NCBI GenBank assembly: GCA_019753285.1
Contig: JAIELD010000020.1
Coordinates: 62,001 to 126,000 of the forward strand
DNA: 64,000 bases
Source of the DNA: Beijerinckiaceae bacterium
GTDB taxonomy: Bacteria; Pseudomonadota; Alphaproteobacteria; Rhizobiales; Beijerinckiaceae
Direction of reading: 5' to 3'
Shown here in pieces: positions 42,224 to 51,659 of the stretch. Below the pieces are notes generated by a model. It saw nothing but the letters and a program-made list of their open reading frames with translations. It was not told where the DNA came from and made no database searches. Both the position numbers and the translations under genes were made by a program. How positions within the stretch are numbered: the first letter of the stretch is position 1; each line of letters begins with the position of its first letter.

Positions 42224-44386
42224 CTACCGGGCCGCGCATTGCACATCGGGTGTGATGTGCTGCTCTGCGTCCTTGAATGCAAGCCACGGTTTGATGCGGC
42301 GCGAGGTGTCGGCGGGTCGGGGATAGCCGGAATTGAGCGCAAGGTTCGGATTGTAGAAAGGGTCGCGCGCCAATTGGTTCGGCCAGCGCATCTGGAGGTA
42401 GGATTGCTCGCGCTTGAACCGCTCGATCTTGTCGGGCGTCTGGTCGGAGCCCCGCGTCGCCGACTCATGGTGATAGAGTTCGGCATAGGGCGTCCAGACG
42501 ATATGGTAGCCCGCCTCCGCGAGCCTGATGCAGAAATCGACGTCATTATAGGCGATCTTGAGGTTGACCTCGTCGAGCCCGCCAAGGTCGAGATAGACGT
42601 GTCGCCTCACGGCAAGGCAGGCGCCGGTCACCGCCGAGACGCGTCGCGTCAGATAGAGATCGCTGTAGTAGCCGCCATCCTCGCGCGGCGCGGATGGGAA
42701 ATAATGTCCGGCCGAGCCGCCGAAGCCGAGCACCACGCCGCCATGCTGCAGCCGGCCATTGCCGTAATAGAGCTTCGCGCCGACGGCACCGACCTCCGGC
42801 CGCACCACGTGCGATACCATCTCTCTCAGCCAGTCGCGGTGGATCACGTCGATGTCGTTGTTGAGCAGGAGCAGCACTTCGCCTGTCGCGAGGCGGGCCG
42901 CGGCATTGTTCATCGCCGAATAGTTGAACGCGCCGGCGAAGGGCAGCACCTTCACCCGTGGATCGCGCGTGAGCTTGCGCAGCAAGGCCGCCGTCTTCTG
43001 CTCGACGCTTTCATTGTCGACGATGATGATCTCGAGCTGGTCGTAATCCGTGCGCTTCATCAGCCCTGCCACGCATTGCGAGAGAAGATCGGCCCTGTCC
43101 CGTGTCGGGATGATCACGCTCACCAGCGGCGCTTCGTCCGGCAGGGCGCGGATCACGCGCGTGTAGCCGGGATTGCCGCGTGCATGAGTGACGATCGCCG
43201 TCTCCCCCCGCCGCCTCAAGTGATCCTCGATGGCCCGCTTGGCGGCGTTGAAGCACTTCTCCTGCTGGCTGCGCGAGAAATTGGCGGCCTCCGCGTCCAT
43301 GCGCCAGTGATAGAGCACCGTCGGAATGTGACGAATGCGGTCCGGCGTCGTCGTGTCGGCGGCCCGGAGCACGAGATCGTAATCCTGGCTGCCCTCGAAG
43401 CCTTCCCGCAGCCTGCCGATCTCCTCCACGAGCGAGCGCCGGTAGACGCCGAGATGGTTGACCATGTTCTGGCCGAGCAGGAGGTCGAGGTTCCAGTCGG
43501 TCTTGAAATAGGGCGCGAGCCGCTTGCCGGCGGCGTTGATCATGTCCTGATCGGAATAGAGGATGTCGGTCTCGGGGTGCGCGTCGATCTCGGCTGCAAC
43601 CTCGTAGAGCGCGTGCGGCGGCAGCACGTCGTCATGATCGACGAGCGCAACGAATGCGCCGGTCGCAAGGTCCAGCGCCGAGTTGGTCGCGGCGCAGATA
43701 TGGCCGTTGCGCGGCCGGAACACGCATTTGACCCGGGCGTCGCGCCGCGCGAAATCCGCCAGCAGCGGCCTGACATGCGCAGCGCTTGAGGCGTCGTCCG
43801 CCATGCAGAGTTCCCAACGCTCGTAGAACTGCGCCTGCATAGAGTTGAACAGCGCCTCGAGATAAGGGCCCTGCGCGTTGTAGACCGGCACCACCACCGA
43901 GATCAGCGGCGGATCGCGAAGGGCCGCGATGTGGCGGCGGATCAGCCGCTCATCCTCAGCCGTGATCGTGTCATTCGCGTCGACCCAGCGCTGATAGGCT
44001 GCCTCGCCATATTTGGAGATCGCCGCGCGGCCCTCGTGCCGGCCGTATTTCAGGTAATGCAGCAACGGGTTCATGCCCGTGCGCGCGACATCCTGATAGG
44101 TTGAAAGATAGGCCCGGGAACTGAACAGTTCGCTGGGGTCCCGGCCCTCTCGCGCGCCATAGCGCAGATAGTGACGCACGGGATGCTTGCCCGAGCGCGC
44201 GACATCCGGGTACTCGGCGAGATACCAGCGCGTGTTGAAGAAGGCGTTCGGGCTGCGGCCTTCCTTCATGCCGTGTTTGATGAAGTGCGTCTGCGGATCG
44301 AGGCCCGCCGCCTTGACGTCCGGATATTGCTCCAGATACCACGCCGCATCGACGAGCGCGGCCTCGTCGTTTTTAAAGAGCTTCAT
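42224..44386 (-). CDS. Tandem GT-2 glycosyltransferase with N-terminal YPDV repeats
   Basis: A 720-aa enzyme in three parts. Residues 1-117 hold three repeats of about 35 aa (WYLEQYPDVKAAGLDPQTHF, WYLAEYPDVARSGKHPVRHY, AYLSTYQDVARTGMNPLLHY), each closing in a G-x-x-EGR motif. The first GT-2 domain (from about 165) opens LISVVVPVYNAQG with VDHDDVLPPHAL (D-D). The second (from about 440) opens LVSVIIPTRDRADLL with LLNNDIDVIHRDWL and CLAVRRHVYLDLGGLDE. Two active sites suggest it adds two sugars. It heads the minus-strand capsule operon. The same repeats occur in the divergent gene at 44775. Confidence 0.92.
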   Translation of the reverse strand: MKLFKNDEAALVDAAWYLEQYPDVKAAGLDPQTHFIKHGMKEGRSPNAFFNTRWYLAEYPDVARSGKHPVRHYLRYGAREGRDPSELFSSRAYLSTYQDVARTGMNPLLHYLKYGRHEGRAAISKYGEAAYQRWVDANDTITAEDERLIRRHIAALRDPPLISVVVPVYNAQGPYLEALFNSMQAQFYERWELCMADDASSAAHVRPLLADFARRDARVKCVFRPRNGHICAATNSALDLATGAFVALVDHDDVLPPHALYEVAAEIDAHPETDILYSDQDMINAAGKRLAPYFKTDWNLDLLLGQNMVNHLGVYRRSLVEEIGRLREGFEGSQDYDLVLRAADTTTPDRIRHIPTVLYHWRMDAEAANFSRSQQEKCFNAAKRAIEDHLRRRGETAIVTHARGNPGYTRVIRALPDEAPLVSVIIPTRDRADLLSQCVAGLMKRTDYDQLEIIIVDNESVEQKTAALLRKLTRDPRVKVLPFAGAFNYSAMNNAAARLATGEVLLLLNNDIDVIHRDWLREMVSHVVRPEVGAVGAKLYYGNGRLQHGGVVLGFGGSAGHYFPSAPREDGGYYSDLYLTRRVSAVTGACLAVRRHVYLDLGGLDEVNLKIAYNDVDFCIRLAEAGYHIVWTPYAELYHHESATRGSDQTPDKIERFKREQSYLQMRWPNQLARDPFYNPNLALNSGYPRPADTSRRIKPWLAFKDAEQHITPDVQCAAR

Positions 44387-44774
44387 GTCGATTGGCTTTG
44401 GTCATCCTTTAAGGCGTTCGATCCACACTTAGCGATGATAGGCGCAATCGCAATAGAAACGGTATCGCCTGTTAACGGCATCAAGCGGCTTGGGCTTGCT
44501 CTAAACTCTTCGTGCCAAATAGTCCCAATTTCCGATCGTTACAATTCATAATGACGATTCCGCCGCTTGAGCGTGATGTCGCAAGACCATGCGTATGGGA
44601 AATTGGATTTGATAGCGTTGTCGACGAGCGATATAGAACGCGCGGTGTAGGGAACGGGTGAGTTCTGGACACGAAAGTGATCGATGAATATCGGCTCGTT
44701 TGATACCATAGCCGTCGCCTTCCGCGTGCCGCCTACATGGAGCGGCAACCTTCCGAAGCATTTTTTGGTGAACA
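44387..44774. other. 388-bp low-GC divergent intergenic region
   Basis: The gap between the divergent glycosyltransferase and GH99-like/RgpF genes. Its GC content drops gradually from left to right into the AT-rich gene. Short frames present on both strands lack ribosome binding sites and coding bias. It must contain promoters for both directions, but I see no clear -35/-10 pair or strong inverted repeat. Confidence 0.6.
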
Positions 44775-47411
44775 ATGACGATCATTTCTGATCTAATCAA
44801 CAGGCGAAGAAAAAATTTCGGACTAGCTCGCGATATTCGGAATAAAATAGCGCGTGAATTCAATGCGCGATTTTATCTTAAGCAAAATAGTGACATTGCT
44901 CACTTGAGGGTCGATCCTCTTGAACATTATCTAGAGTTCGGTCTGCTAGAAGACCGTCAGCCAAGAGGCGACTTCAGCCCAATTTATTATCGCCGTCTAT
45001 ATTCAGCTGAATTGTCGGGACAAGCCCCGTTTATCCATTGGATTACGGTCGGTAGAGACAAAGGCTATCTAGGTCATCCTTGGCAAAACGATCCAGATTT
45101 AGACGATATCGCTTTGATGCGCGCCGAATTCGATCCTGAATTCTATGCGCGCTCAAATCCTGACGTCGTGCGTGCCGGTGGAGACCTCTTCGAGCATTTC
45201 CAGAAATTTGGCTGGCTTGAACGCCGAGATCCTAATGAAAGCTTCTCTATAGAAACCTATCTTCGCTGGTACCCGGAGCTTCGATTATGGGGACTTAATC
45301 CGTTTGCGCATTATCTGACTGTAGGAAGAGCCGCTGGACATGAGGCTGTCGGCAAGAAACCGCCATCCGTCGCGCTTCTGGGTGCAAGGAAAGATGATGC
45401 GGGATGGCAAGCATCGTCAACGATGTTTTCAGAACACCTTCAGTACGCTACCAAAGGTCCATATTGGGAAGCGCGGAATACAGAAATTACAATTGGGAAG
45501 GAGCCTAAAGCTAAGGTAATAGCTTATTATCTGCCACAATTTCATGCAATTCCGGAAAACAACGCAAACTGGGGGCTGGGGTTCACCGAGTGGCGTAATA
45601 TCATTCGAGGGTTACCGCGCTTTCGGGGGCATTATCAGCCGCGTGTTCCTGAAGAGTTGGGTTTTTATGATCTGACCGATGCGAACGTGCTTAAGCGACA
45701 AGCTGAAATGGCAAAAGCGGCGGGCATCCACGCCTTCTGTTTCTACTATTATTCATTCAATGGGAGGCGGGTTCTCGAGCGGCCGATTGAGACATTTTTA
45801 TCCGAAGATGAGATTGATCTGCAGTTTGCTTTGATGTGGGCCAACGAAAACTGGACTCGCACGTGGGATGGCCTCGACGCCGCAGTCCTGCTGGAGCAAA
45901 AATATCGGGAAGAAGATGAAGCAGCGCTTATAGCGGACATTGCGCGGCACTTTGCTGATCCAAGGTATATACGGATAGAGGGTCGACCGATCTTTTTTAT
46001 CTATCGCCCTGGTCAAATTCCTGACGCGGAAACGGCAATTGCACGCTGGCGTGACATTTTCAAAACGACACATAATGAGGTGCCACTCATCTTTATGTGT
46101 CAAGGTTTCGACGATCACGATCCGCGTCCTTACGGCCTCGACGGAGCAATTGAATTTCCGCCCCACAAGGTCTGTGCCGGCCTACCAGCGCTCAATCATC
46201 ATCTCGACATCTTCGATCCAGAATTCAGCGGGCATGTTGTCAGTTATGATGAGACGATCGAGCGGTCAGTGGGTGAGGCGGCACCGTCTTATCCATTGAT
46301 CAAGGCTGCTACTCCATTTTGGGATAATGACGCCCGGAGACCGGGACGCGGTATGGTTTTGCAAGGTTCAACACCGTCCAAATACGAAGGCTGGCTACGC
46401 CAACTAATCTCATTCTCCCACCGAAATCCCGTATTTGGCGAACACTTCGTTGCTGTAAATGCCTGGAACGAGTGGGCCGAGGGAGCCTATTTGGAGCCAG
46501 ACGTATACAACGGGGCCGCCTATCTGAACGCTACCGCGCGAGCCGTAACAGGCACGCGACAACAGCCACACACTGGTGCTTCAGAGAACCATAATAAAAT
46601 ATATAGCAAGGCAAAATTGGCAATAGTCATACACATATATTACCCAGATGTTTTTAAAGAACTGCTAATCTACTTAAATGAATACAAAGAAACAAAAATA
46701 TTTTTAACAACAGTTCCCGAAAAACTTGGAGAGCTCAAAACTATACTCGAAAGTGTGTCATTTGAATATGAAATTCATGTGAACGAAAATCGCGGTAGAG
46801 ATGTGGCGCCCTTTGTTAACGTGCTCGAAAAAATCGTGTCCGATGGATTCGAGTATGTTCTCAAGCTGCATACAAAAAAATCTACGCACCGCAGCGACGG
46901 AGATGTCTGGCGCAAGCATATGTATGATCTTTTGGCTGAGCCGGTCCAGTTGGAGCGAATAATCGAAGCCCTTGACCAAAGACCGGATGTTGGGATGGTC
47001 GGGCCAGAAGGGCATGTACTTCGCCTGCGAACATATTGGGGCTCTAACGAAGCGAAAGTATGTGAACTCGCACTCAGGTTGGGTGTCAGGAATTTGTACG
47101 TCGACAATATGCGTTTTGTCGCGGGCACCATGTTTGTCGCGAGGGTAAAAGCCATCGAACCATTGCTCAAACTTCAGCTTGGTTTTAAGGATTTCGAGCC
47201 CGAGCAGGGCCAGTTGGACGGAACTCTTGCTCATGCAATCGAGCGGATATTTTCGATAAGCACTACGCTGCAGGACATGCTTATCTGTTCGGTTTCTACA
47301 GATCCAAGAAACCTGCTGACAAATCTTGTCGAAAGCGATTATTCGTTCGTGAAGCCTACTCACAGGCTGGGGCCGGTGCCGAACGACGAGAATTTGCGCT
47401 CAAAAACGTGA
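44775..47411 (+). CDS. GH99-like (WbsX) / rhamnan synthesis F fusion with N-terminal YPDV-type repeats
   Basis: An 878-aa protein. Residues about 30-190 hold four diverged repeats of the type FNARFYLKQNSDI, FDPEFYARSNPDVVRAGGD, ETYLRWYPELRLWGLNPFAHY. Residues about 240-600 are a GH99-like/WbsX domain: KVIAYYLPQFHAIPENN, WGLGFTEWRNIIRG, FCFYYYSFNGRRVLERP, MWANENWTRTWDG, NAWNEWAEGAYLEP. From about 615 comes an RgpF-like domain (KLAIVIHIYYPDVFKELLIY, ENRGRDVAPFVNVL, KLHTKKSTHR). RgpF and WbsX proteins act in rhamnose-containing polysaccharide synthesis, matching rfbCBDA downstream. GC is far below that of the flanks, especially at 46590-46790, just where the two domains join. Confidence 0.9.
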   Translation: MTIISDLINRRRKNFGLARDIRNKIAREFNARFYLKQNSDIAHLRVDPLEHYLEFGLLEDRQPRGDFSPIYYRRLYSAELSGQAPFIHWITVGRDKGYLGHPWQNDPDLDDIALMRAEFDPEFYARSNPDVVRAGGDLFEHFQKFGWLERRDPNESFSIETYLRWYPELRLWGLNPFAHYLTVGRAAGHEAVGKKPPSVALLGARKDDAGWQASSTMFSEHLQYATKGPYWEARNTEITIGKEPKAKVIAYYLPQFHAIPENNANWGLGFTEWRNIIRGLPRFRGHYQPRVPEELGFYDLTDANVLKRQAEMAKAAGIHAFCFYYYSFNGRRVLERPIETFLSEDEIDLQFALMWANENWTRTWDGLDAAVLLEQKYREEDEAALIADIARHFADPRYIRIEGRPIFFIYRPGQIPDAETAIARWRDIFKTTHNEVPLIFMCQGFDDHDPRPYGLDGAIEFPPHKVCAGLPALNHHLDIFDPEFSGHVVSYDETIERSVGEAAPSYPLIKAATPFWDNDARRPGRGMVLQGSTPSKYEGWLRQLISFSHRNPVFGEHFVAVNAWNEWAEGAYLEPDVYNGAAYLNATARAVTGTRQQPHTGASENHNKIYSKAKLAIVIHIYYPDVFKELLIYLNEYKETKIFLTTVPEKLGELKTILESVSFEYEIHVNENRGRDVAPFVNVLEKIVSDGFEYVLKLHTKKSTHRSDGDVWRKHMYDLLAEPVQLERIIEALDQRPDVGMVGPEGHVLRLRTYWGSNEAKVCELALRLGVRNLYVDNMRFVAGTMFVARVKAIEPLLKLQLGFKDFEPEQGQLDGTLAHAIERIFSISTTLQDMLICSVSTDPRNLLTNLVESDYSFVKPTHRLGPVPNDENLRSKT

Positions 47412-47652
47412 GATTGGATGAGAAATTGTTTGGCCTTCCCCTAGCCGTAGGTGACTTGAATCCGCCACTTGAACGTTGTCTTCGACCGAACTGGGTGGCC
47501 TGTCGCCAAAACCCCTGACGTGGAACACGGTAGGGCTCTGCTCAAGTTGCCCCTCCGCTGGACTCCTTCCGTCGCCTCGCCTAGAACGGCGCACGCCAAT
47601 CAATTGTCCGTGAACGCCGTTTCATGATCCATAATTTGATGATTTTGCCTCG
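47412..47652. other. Intergenic region upstream of rfbC
   Basis: 241 bp between the RgpF-type gene and rfbC. Composition moves back to GC-rich. No gene, tRNA or clear terminator seen. A promoter for the rfb genes probably lies near the right end, where AT-rich CATAATTTGATGA precedes rfbC, but no convincing -35 element accompanies it. Confidence 0.5.
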
Positions 47653-48228
47653 ATGAACGCTCCAGCCGCCAAATTCTCCGTCACGCCCCAGTCCATCGCG
47701 GACGTTCTCCTCATAAAGCCGCGCCGTTTCGGCGATGCGCGCGGCTGGTTTTCTGAAACGTTCAGCGCCAGCGCCTACGCCGAATTCGGCGTCAAGGCCG
47801 AGTTCGTGCAGGACAATCACTCGCTCTCGGCAGCGCCCGGCGTCATCCGCGGACTGCATTTCCAGACGCCGCCATCCGCGCAGGCCAAGCTCGTGCGTGT
47901 GGTGCGCGGCAGCGTATTCGATGTCGCGGTCGATCTGAGGCGCTCCAGCCCCACCTATGGCCAATGGTGCGGGGCGACGCTGACAGCCTCAGGCGGCGAG
48001 CAGTATTTCGTGCCGCGCGGTTTTGCCCACGGCTTCTGCACGCTGGAGCCCGATACCGAATTCGTCTACAAGGTCGATGGCTATTACGCGCCGGAATGCG
48101 ATGCGGGCCTGCGCTATGACGATCCCGATCTCGGCATCGCGTGGCCGGTTCCCGAAGGCGGCGCGACGGTCTCCGACAAGGATGCGAAGCTGCCCTTCTT
48201 CCGCGATTTCCAATCGCCTTTCGCCTGA
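47653..48228 (+). CDS. rfbC: dTDP-4-dehydrorhamnose 3,5-epimerase
   Basis: The third step of dTDP-L-rhamnose synthesis. The 191-aa cupin-type enzyme shows [41 protein letters not shown] (active-site His in RGLHFQ) and [29 protein letters not shown]. First of four rhamnose genes in the order C-B-D-A, with 11 bp to rfbB. Confidence 0.96.
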   Translation: MNAPAAKFSVTPQSIADVLLIKPRRFGDARGWFSETFSASAYAEFGVKAEFVQDNHSLSAAPGVIRGLHFQTPPSAQAKLVRVVRGSVFDVAVDLRRSSPTYGQWCGATLTASGGEQYFVPRGFAHGFCTLEPDTEFVYKVDGYYAPECDAGLRYDDPDLGIAWPVPEGGATVSDKDAKLPFFRDFQSPFA

Positions 48229-48239
48229 GCGGATCAGTC

Positions 48240-49316
48240 ATGTCCAAGCGCTTCATCGTCACCGGCGGCGCCGGTTTCATCGGGTCGGCTCTCGTGCGGC
48301 TGATCATCGCCGAAACGCAGCACAGCGTCGTGGTGGTCGACAAGCTCACCTATGCGGGCAATCTCGACAATCTGGCGCCCGTCGCGGCCGATCCGCGATT
48401 TTCCTTCGCGCAGATCGACATTTGCGATGCGCATGCGGTGCGCAAGCTCGTCGCTGACGTGGAGCCGGATGCGATCATCCATCTTGCCGCCGAAAGCCAT
48501 GTCGATCGCTCGATCGACGGGCCAGGCGCGTTCATCGAGACCAACGTCAACGGCACCTTCGCCCTGCTACAGGCGGCGCTCGGATTCTGGCGCGGCCTTT
48601 CCGCCGAGCGCAAGGCGGCGTTCCGCTTCCACCATATCTCGACCGACGAGGTGTTCGGCTCGCTCGGGCCGGATGGCTTGTTCGAGGAGACGACGCCGTA
48701 TGATCCGCGCTCGCCCTATTCGGCCTCGAAAGCGGCGTCGGACCATCTCGTCCAGGCATGGCACCACACTTATGGCCTGCCTACGCTGCTCTCCAACTGC
48801 TCGAACAATTACGGGCCGTATCATTTTCCCGAAAAGCTCATCCCGCTCGTTATTCTCAATGCGCTTCACGGCAAGCCGCTGCCCGTCTACGGCAAGGGCG
48901 ACAATATCCGCGACTGGCTCTATGTCGATGATCACGCCCGCGCATTGCTCCTCATCGCGGAGACCGGCAAGCCGGGAGAGAGCTATAATGTGGGCGGGCA
49001 CAATGAGCGCACCAACATCGATGTGGTGCGCGCCATCTGCGCGCTGATGGACGAATTCCGCCCTGGCAGCGTCGCCGGCGGTCATGAATCGCTGATCACC
49101 TTCGTCGCCGACCGGCCGGGACACGACCAGCGCTATGCGATCGATCCCACGAAGATCAGACGGGAACTCGGCTGGACCGCGCGGGAGAATTTCGACACCG
49201 GGCTGCGCAAGACAGTGCGCTGGTATCTCGACAATGAAGCGTGGTGGCAGCGCATCCGCTCGGGCGTTTATCAGGGCCAGCGGCTGGGCTCCGGGTCAGC
49301 CGGGGCGCGCGCATGA
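48240..49316 (+). CDS. rfbB: dTDP-glucose 4,6-dehydratase
   Basis: The second step of the pathway: NAD-dependent conversion of dTDP-glucose to the 4-keto-6-deoxy sugar. The 358-aa short-chain dehydrogenase has the nucleotide-binding [14 protein letters not shown], the [10 protein letters not shown] block, [10 protein letters not shown] and the [12 protein letters not shown] catalytic Tyr/Lys motif, with [16 protein letters not shown] chose the ATG at 48240 because the Rossmann motif starts there. Its stop overlaps the rfbD start (ATGA at 49313-49316). Confidence 0.97.
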   Translation: MSKRFIVTGGAGFIGSALVRLIIAETQHSVVVVDKLTYAGNLDNLAPVAADPRFSFAQIDICDAHAVRKLVADVEPDAIIHLAAESHVDRSIDGPGAFIETNVNGTFALLQAALGFWRGLSAERKAAFRFHHISTDEVFGSLGPDGLFEETTPYDPRSPYSASKAASDHLVQAWHHTYGLPTLLSNCSNNYGPYHFPEKLIPLVILNALHGKPLPVYGKGDNIRDWLYVDDHARALLLIAETGKPGESYNVGGHNERTNIDVVRAICALMDEFRPGSVAGGHESLITFVADRPGHDQRYAIDPTKIRRELGWTARENFDTGLRKTVRWYLDNEAWWQRIRSGVYQGQRLGSGSAGARA

Positions 49317-50209
49317 GCGGCGGCGTCAAGCTGCTGGTGCTCGGCGCGGGAGGCCAGCTCGGCCAGACCGTGCTCGAGCTTGCCGCGCTCAAGGGCGTCG
49401 CGGCGGTCGGTGCGAAGCGCGGCGAAATCGACATCACGGACGAAGCCGCCATCAGCGCGGCCATACGGCACGTCCAGCCCACGGCCATCCTCAACGCGGC
49501 CGCCTACACGGCGGTCGACAAGGCGGAGGCGAACGAGGCTGCGGCCGTCGCGGGCAACGTCGATGGGCCGGCCGCGATCGCGCGTGCCGCGCGGGCATCC
49601 GGCCTGCCGGTGATCCATATCTCGACCGACTACGTCTTCGACGGCAGCCGCGCCGGCGCGCGCGTCGAGAGCGATCCCGTCGCGCCGATCGGCGTCTACG
49701 GCCGGACCAAGGCCGAGGGCGAAGACAGGGTGAGGACCGAGAACCCGGCCCATCTCATCCTGCGGACCGCCTGGGTCTACGGCCCCTATGGCAACAATTT
49801 CCTGAAAACGATGCTTCGGCTCGCCGGCGAGCGCGACGAGTTGCGCGTCGTCGCCGACCAGACCGGCAATCCGACTGCGACGGTCGACATCGCCGAGGCG
49901 ATCCTCGCCGCAGCGGCGCATCTGGAGCGCGGTGGCACGGGCTACGGCACCTATCATTTCGCAGGCGATGGCATCACGAGCTGGCATGGCTTTGCCAGCG
50001 AGATCGTGTCGCTGGCGGCACCGATCACAGGGCGCAAGCCGATCGTCACCGCAATAACGACGGCCGATTACCCGACTCCTGCCCGCAGGCCGGCCAATTC
50101 GGCGCTGGACAGCACACTTTTTGCGACCACATTCGGCTATCGCGCCGCGCCCTGGCGCCAGCGCACGGCGGAAACCGTCAACCGGCTCCTTTCACACGAC
50201 AAGGCTTAG
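49313..50209 (+). CDS. rfbD: dTDP-4-dehydrorhamnose reductase
   Basis: The last step, giving dTDP-L-rhamnose. The 298-aa SDR enzyme has [13 protein letters not shown] at the N-terminus, [41 protein letters not shown] (Tyr/Lys pair) and [18 protein letters not shown]. It begins within the rfbB stop codon, and rfbA follows after 12 bp. Confidence 0.96.
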   Translation: MSGGVKLLVLGAGGQLGQTVLELAALKGVAAVGAKRGEIDITDEAAISAAIRHVQPTAILNAAAYTAVDKAEANEAAAVAGNVDGPAAIARAARASGLPVIHISTDYVFDGSRAGARVESDPVAPIGVYGRTKAEGEDRVRTENPAHLILRTAWVYGPYGNNFLKTMLRLAGERDELRVVADQTGNPTATVDIAEAILAAAAHLERGGTGYGTYHFAGDGITSWHGFASEIVSLAAPITGRKPIVTAITTADYPTPARRPANSALDSTLFATTFGYRAAPWRQRTAETVNRLLSHDKA

Positions 50210-50221
50210 GAAACAAAGATC

Positions 50222-51085
50222 ATGAAAGGCATCATTCTCGCCGGCGGCTCAGGCACCAGGCTCTATCCGCTGACGATGGTCGTCTCCAAGCAGCTCCTTC
50301 CGGTCTACGACAAGCCGATGATCTACTATCCGCTTTCGACCCTGATGTCGGCGCGGATCGACGACATTCTCATCATCACCACGCCGCATGACCAGCCTCT
50401 CTTCAAGGAATTGCTCGGCGACGGCTCGCAGTTCGGCATCAAGCTGACCTACGCGATCCAGGAGCATCCGCGCGGCCTCGCCGACGCCTTCATCATCGGG
50501 CGGGAGTTCGTGGGCAACGATCGCGTCGCGCTGGTCCTCGGCGACAACATCTTCTATGGCCACGGCCTGCCGGAGATGCTGCAGGAGGCCGCCCGCCTCG
50601 AGCACGGCGCGACCGTGTTCGGCTATATCGTCTCCGATCCCGAGCGTTATGGCGTCGTGGAACTCGATGCCGCCGGCAAGGCGATCTCGATCGAGGAGAA
50701 GCCGAAAGTGCCTCGTTCCAACCACGCCATCACCGGGCTTTATTTCTACGACAACCGCGTGCTCGACATCGCTGCGGACGTGAAGCCTTCGGAGCGCGGC
50801 GAGATCGAGATCTCGGACATCAACCGCACTTACATGGAGATGGGCGAACTGCACGTCATGAGCATGGATCGCGGTACGGCCTGGCTGGATACCGGCACGC
50901 ATGACAGCCTGATCGAGGCCGGGCACTTCGTCGAAATCCTGGAGCGCCGGCAAGGCTTGAAGATCTCCTGCCCGGAGGAGGTCGCCTATCTCAACGGCTT
51001 CATCGATCGCAAGCAGCTGATCGCGGCCGCCGAGCGGTGCGGCAAGTCGAGCTACGGCAAGTATCTGATGCAGATCGCCGGCTGA
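50222..51085 (+). CDS. rfbA: Glucose-1-phosphate thymidylyltransferase
   Basis: The first step: dTTP plus glucose-1-phosphate to dTDP-glucose. The 287-aa nucleotidyltransferase begins [18 protein letters not shown] with the signature GxGTRL loop and contains [45 protein letters not shown] and [14 protein letters not shown]. Last of the rhamnose genes; its stop is 7 bp from the convergent rsmD stop. AGGAAACA precedes the ATG. Confidence 0.97.
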   Translation: MKGIILAGGSGTRLYPLTMVVSKQLLPVYDKPMIYYPLSTLMSARIDDILIITTPHDQPLFKELLGDGSQFGIKLTYAIQEHPRGLADAFIIGREFVGNDRVALVLGDNIFYGHGLPEMLQEAARLEHGATVFGYIVSDPERYGVVELDAAGKAISIEEKPKVPRSNHAITGLYFYDNRVLDIAADVKPSERGEIEISDINRTYMEMGELHVMSMDRGTAWLDTGTHDSLIEAGHFVEILERRQGLKISCPEEVAYLNGFIDRKQLIAAAERCGKSSYGKYLMQIAG

Positions 51086-51092
51086 TCCGGCC

Positions 51093-51653
51093 TCAGCGCG
51101 CCCGATAGGCCGCGATCAGGACCTGCGCCTCGCCGGCCTCGCGGCGGTCGAGCACAATCAGCTCCGATGGCGGCGATAGCGGGACGCTTGCGCGCTCCTC
51201 CCAGACGATGACGGCCTCTTGCGCGAGCCAGCCGCCGCCGATGGCGGATGCGACCGCGCGCTCGCCGAGCCTTTTGCCGTAGGGCGGATCGAGGAAGACG
51301 AGATCGAACGGCTCGAACGGCGAAACCGGGCCGAGTTTGGTGGCGTCGCGCCTCAATACCCGTGTGACGCCGCCCGCTCCCAGAGCATCGATGTTGGCGC
51401 GGATGAGCCCGCGCGCCTCCGCGCCTTCATCGACGAGGCATGCGTAGATCGCGCCGCGCGAAAGGGCTTCGAGCGCCAGCGCACCCGTTCCGGCAAAAAG
51501 ATCGAGCACCCGCGCGCCCTCGACGCCGCGTTCCGGCCGATGGGCGAGGATGTTGAACAGTGTTTCGCGCAGGCGGTCGGACGTCGGCCGGATCGCATCC
51601 GTCTTCGGTCCGGCCAGCGTCTTGCCCTTGTACCTGCCGCCGACGATCCGCAT
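51093..51653 (-). CDS. rsmD: 16S rRNA (guanine-N2)-methyltransferase RsmD
   Basis: Methylates G966 of 16S rRNA. The 186-aa protein opens MRIVGGRYKGKTLAGP and has IRPTSDRLRETLFNIL, VLDLFAGTGALALEALSRGA (motif I) and FDLVFLDPPYGKRLGE with the DPPY catalytic motif. It follows the pseudouridine synthase gene by 6 bp, a common alphaproteobacterial pair for ribosome assembly. Confidence 0.95.
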   Translation of the reverse strand: MRIVGGRYKGKTLAGPKTDAIRPTSDRLRETLFNILAHRPERGVEGARVLDLFAGTGALALEALSRGAIYACLVDEGAEARGLIRANIDALGAGGVTRVLRRDATKLGPVSPFEPFDLVFLDPPYGKRLGERAVASAIGGGWLAQEAVIVWEERASVPLSPPSELIVLDRREAGEAQVLIAAYRAR

Positions 51654-51659
51654 CGGCCG

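Noticed and set aside
41951-43789. 612-codon open frame on the plus strand
   Set aside because: Antisense shadow of the tandem glycosyltransferase gene, with no ribosome binding site and no recognisable domain.
44481-44672. 63-codon frame on the minus strand in the low-GC gap
   Set aside because: No ribosome binding site, no coding bias and no similarity I recognise.
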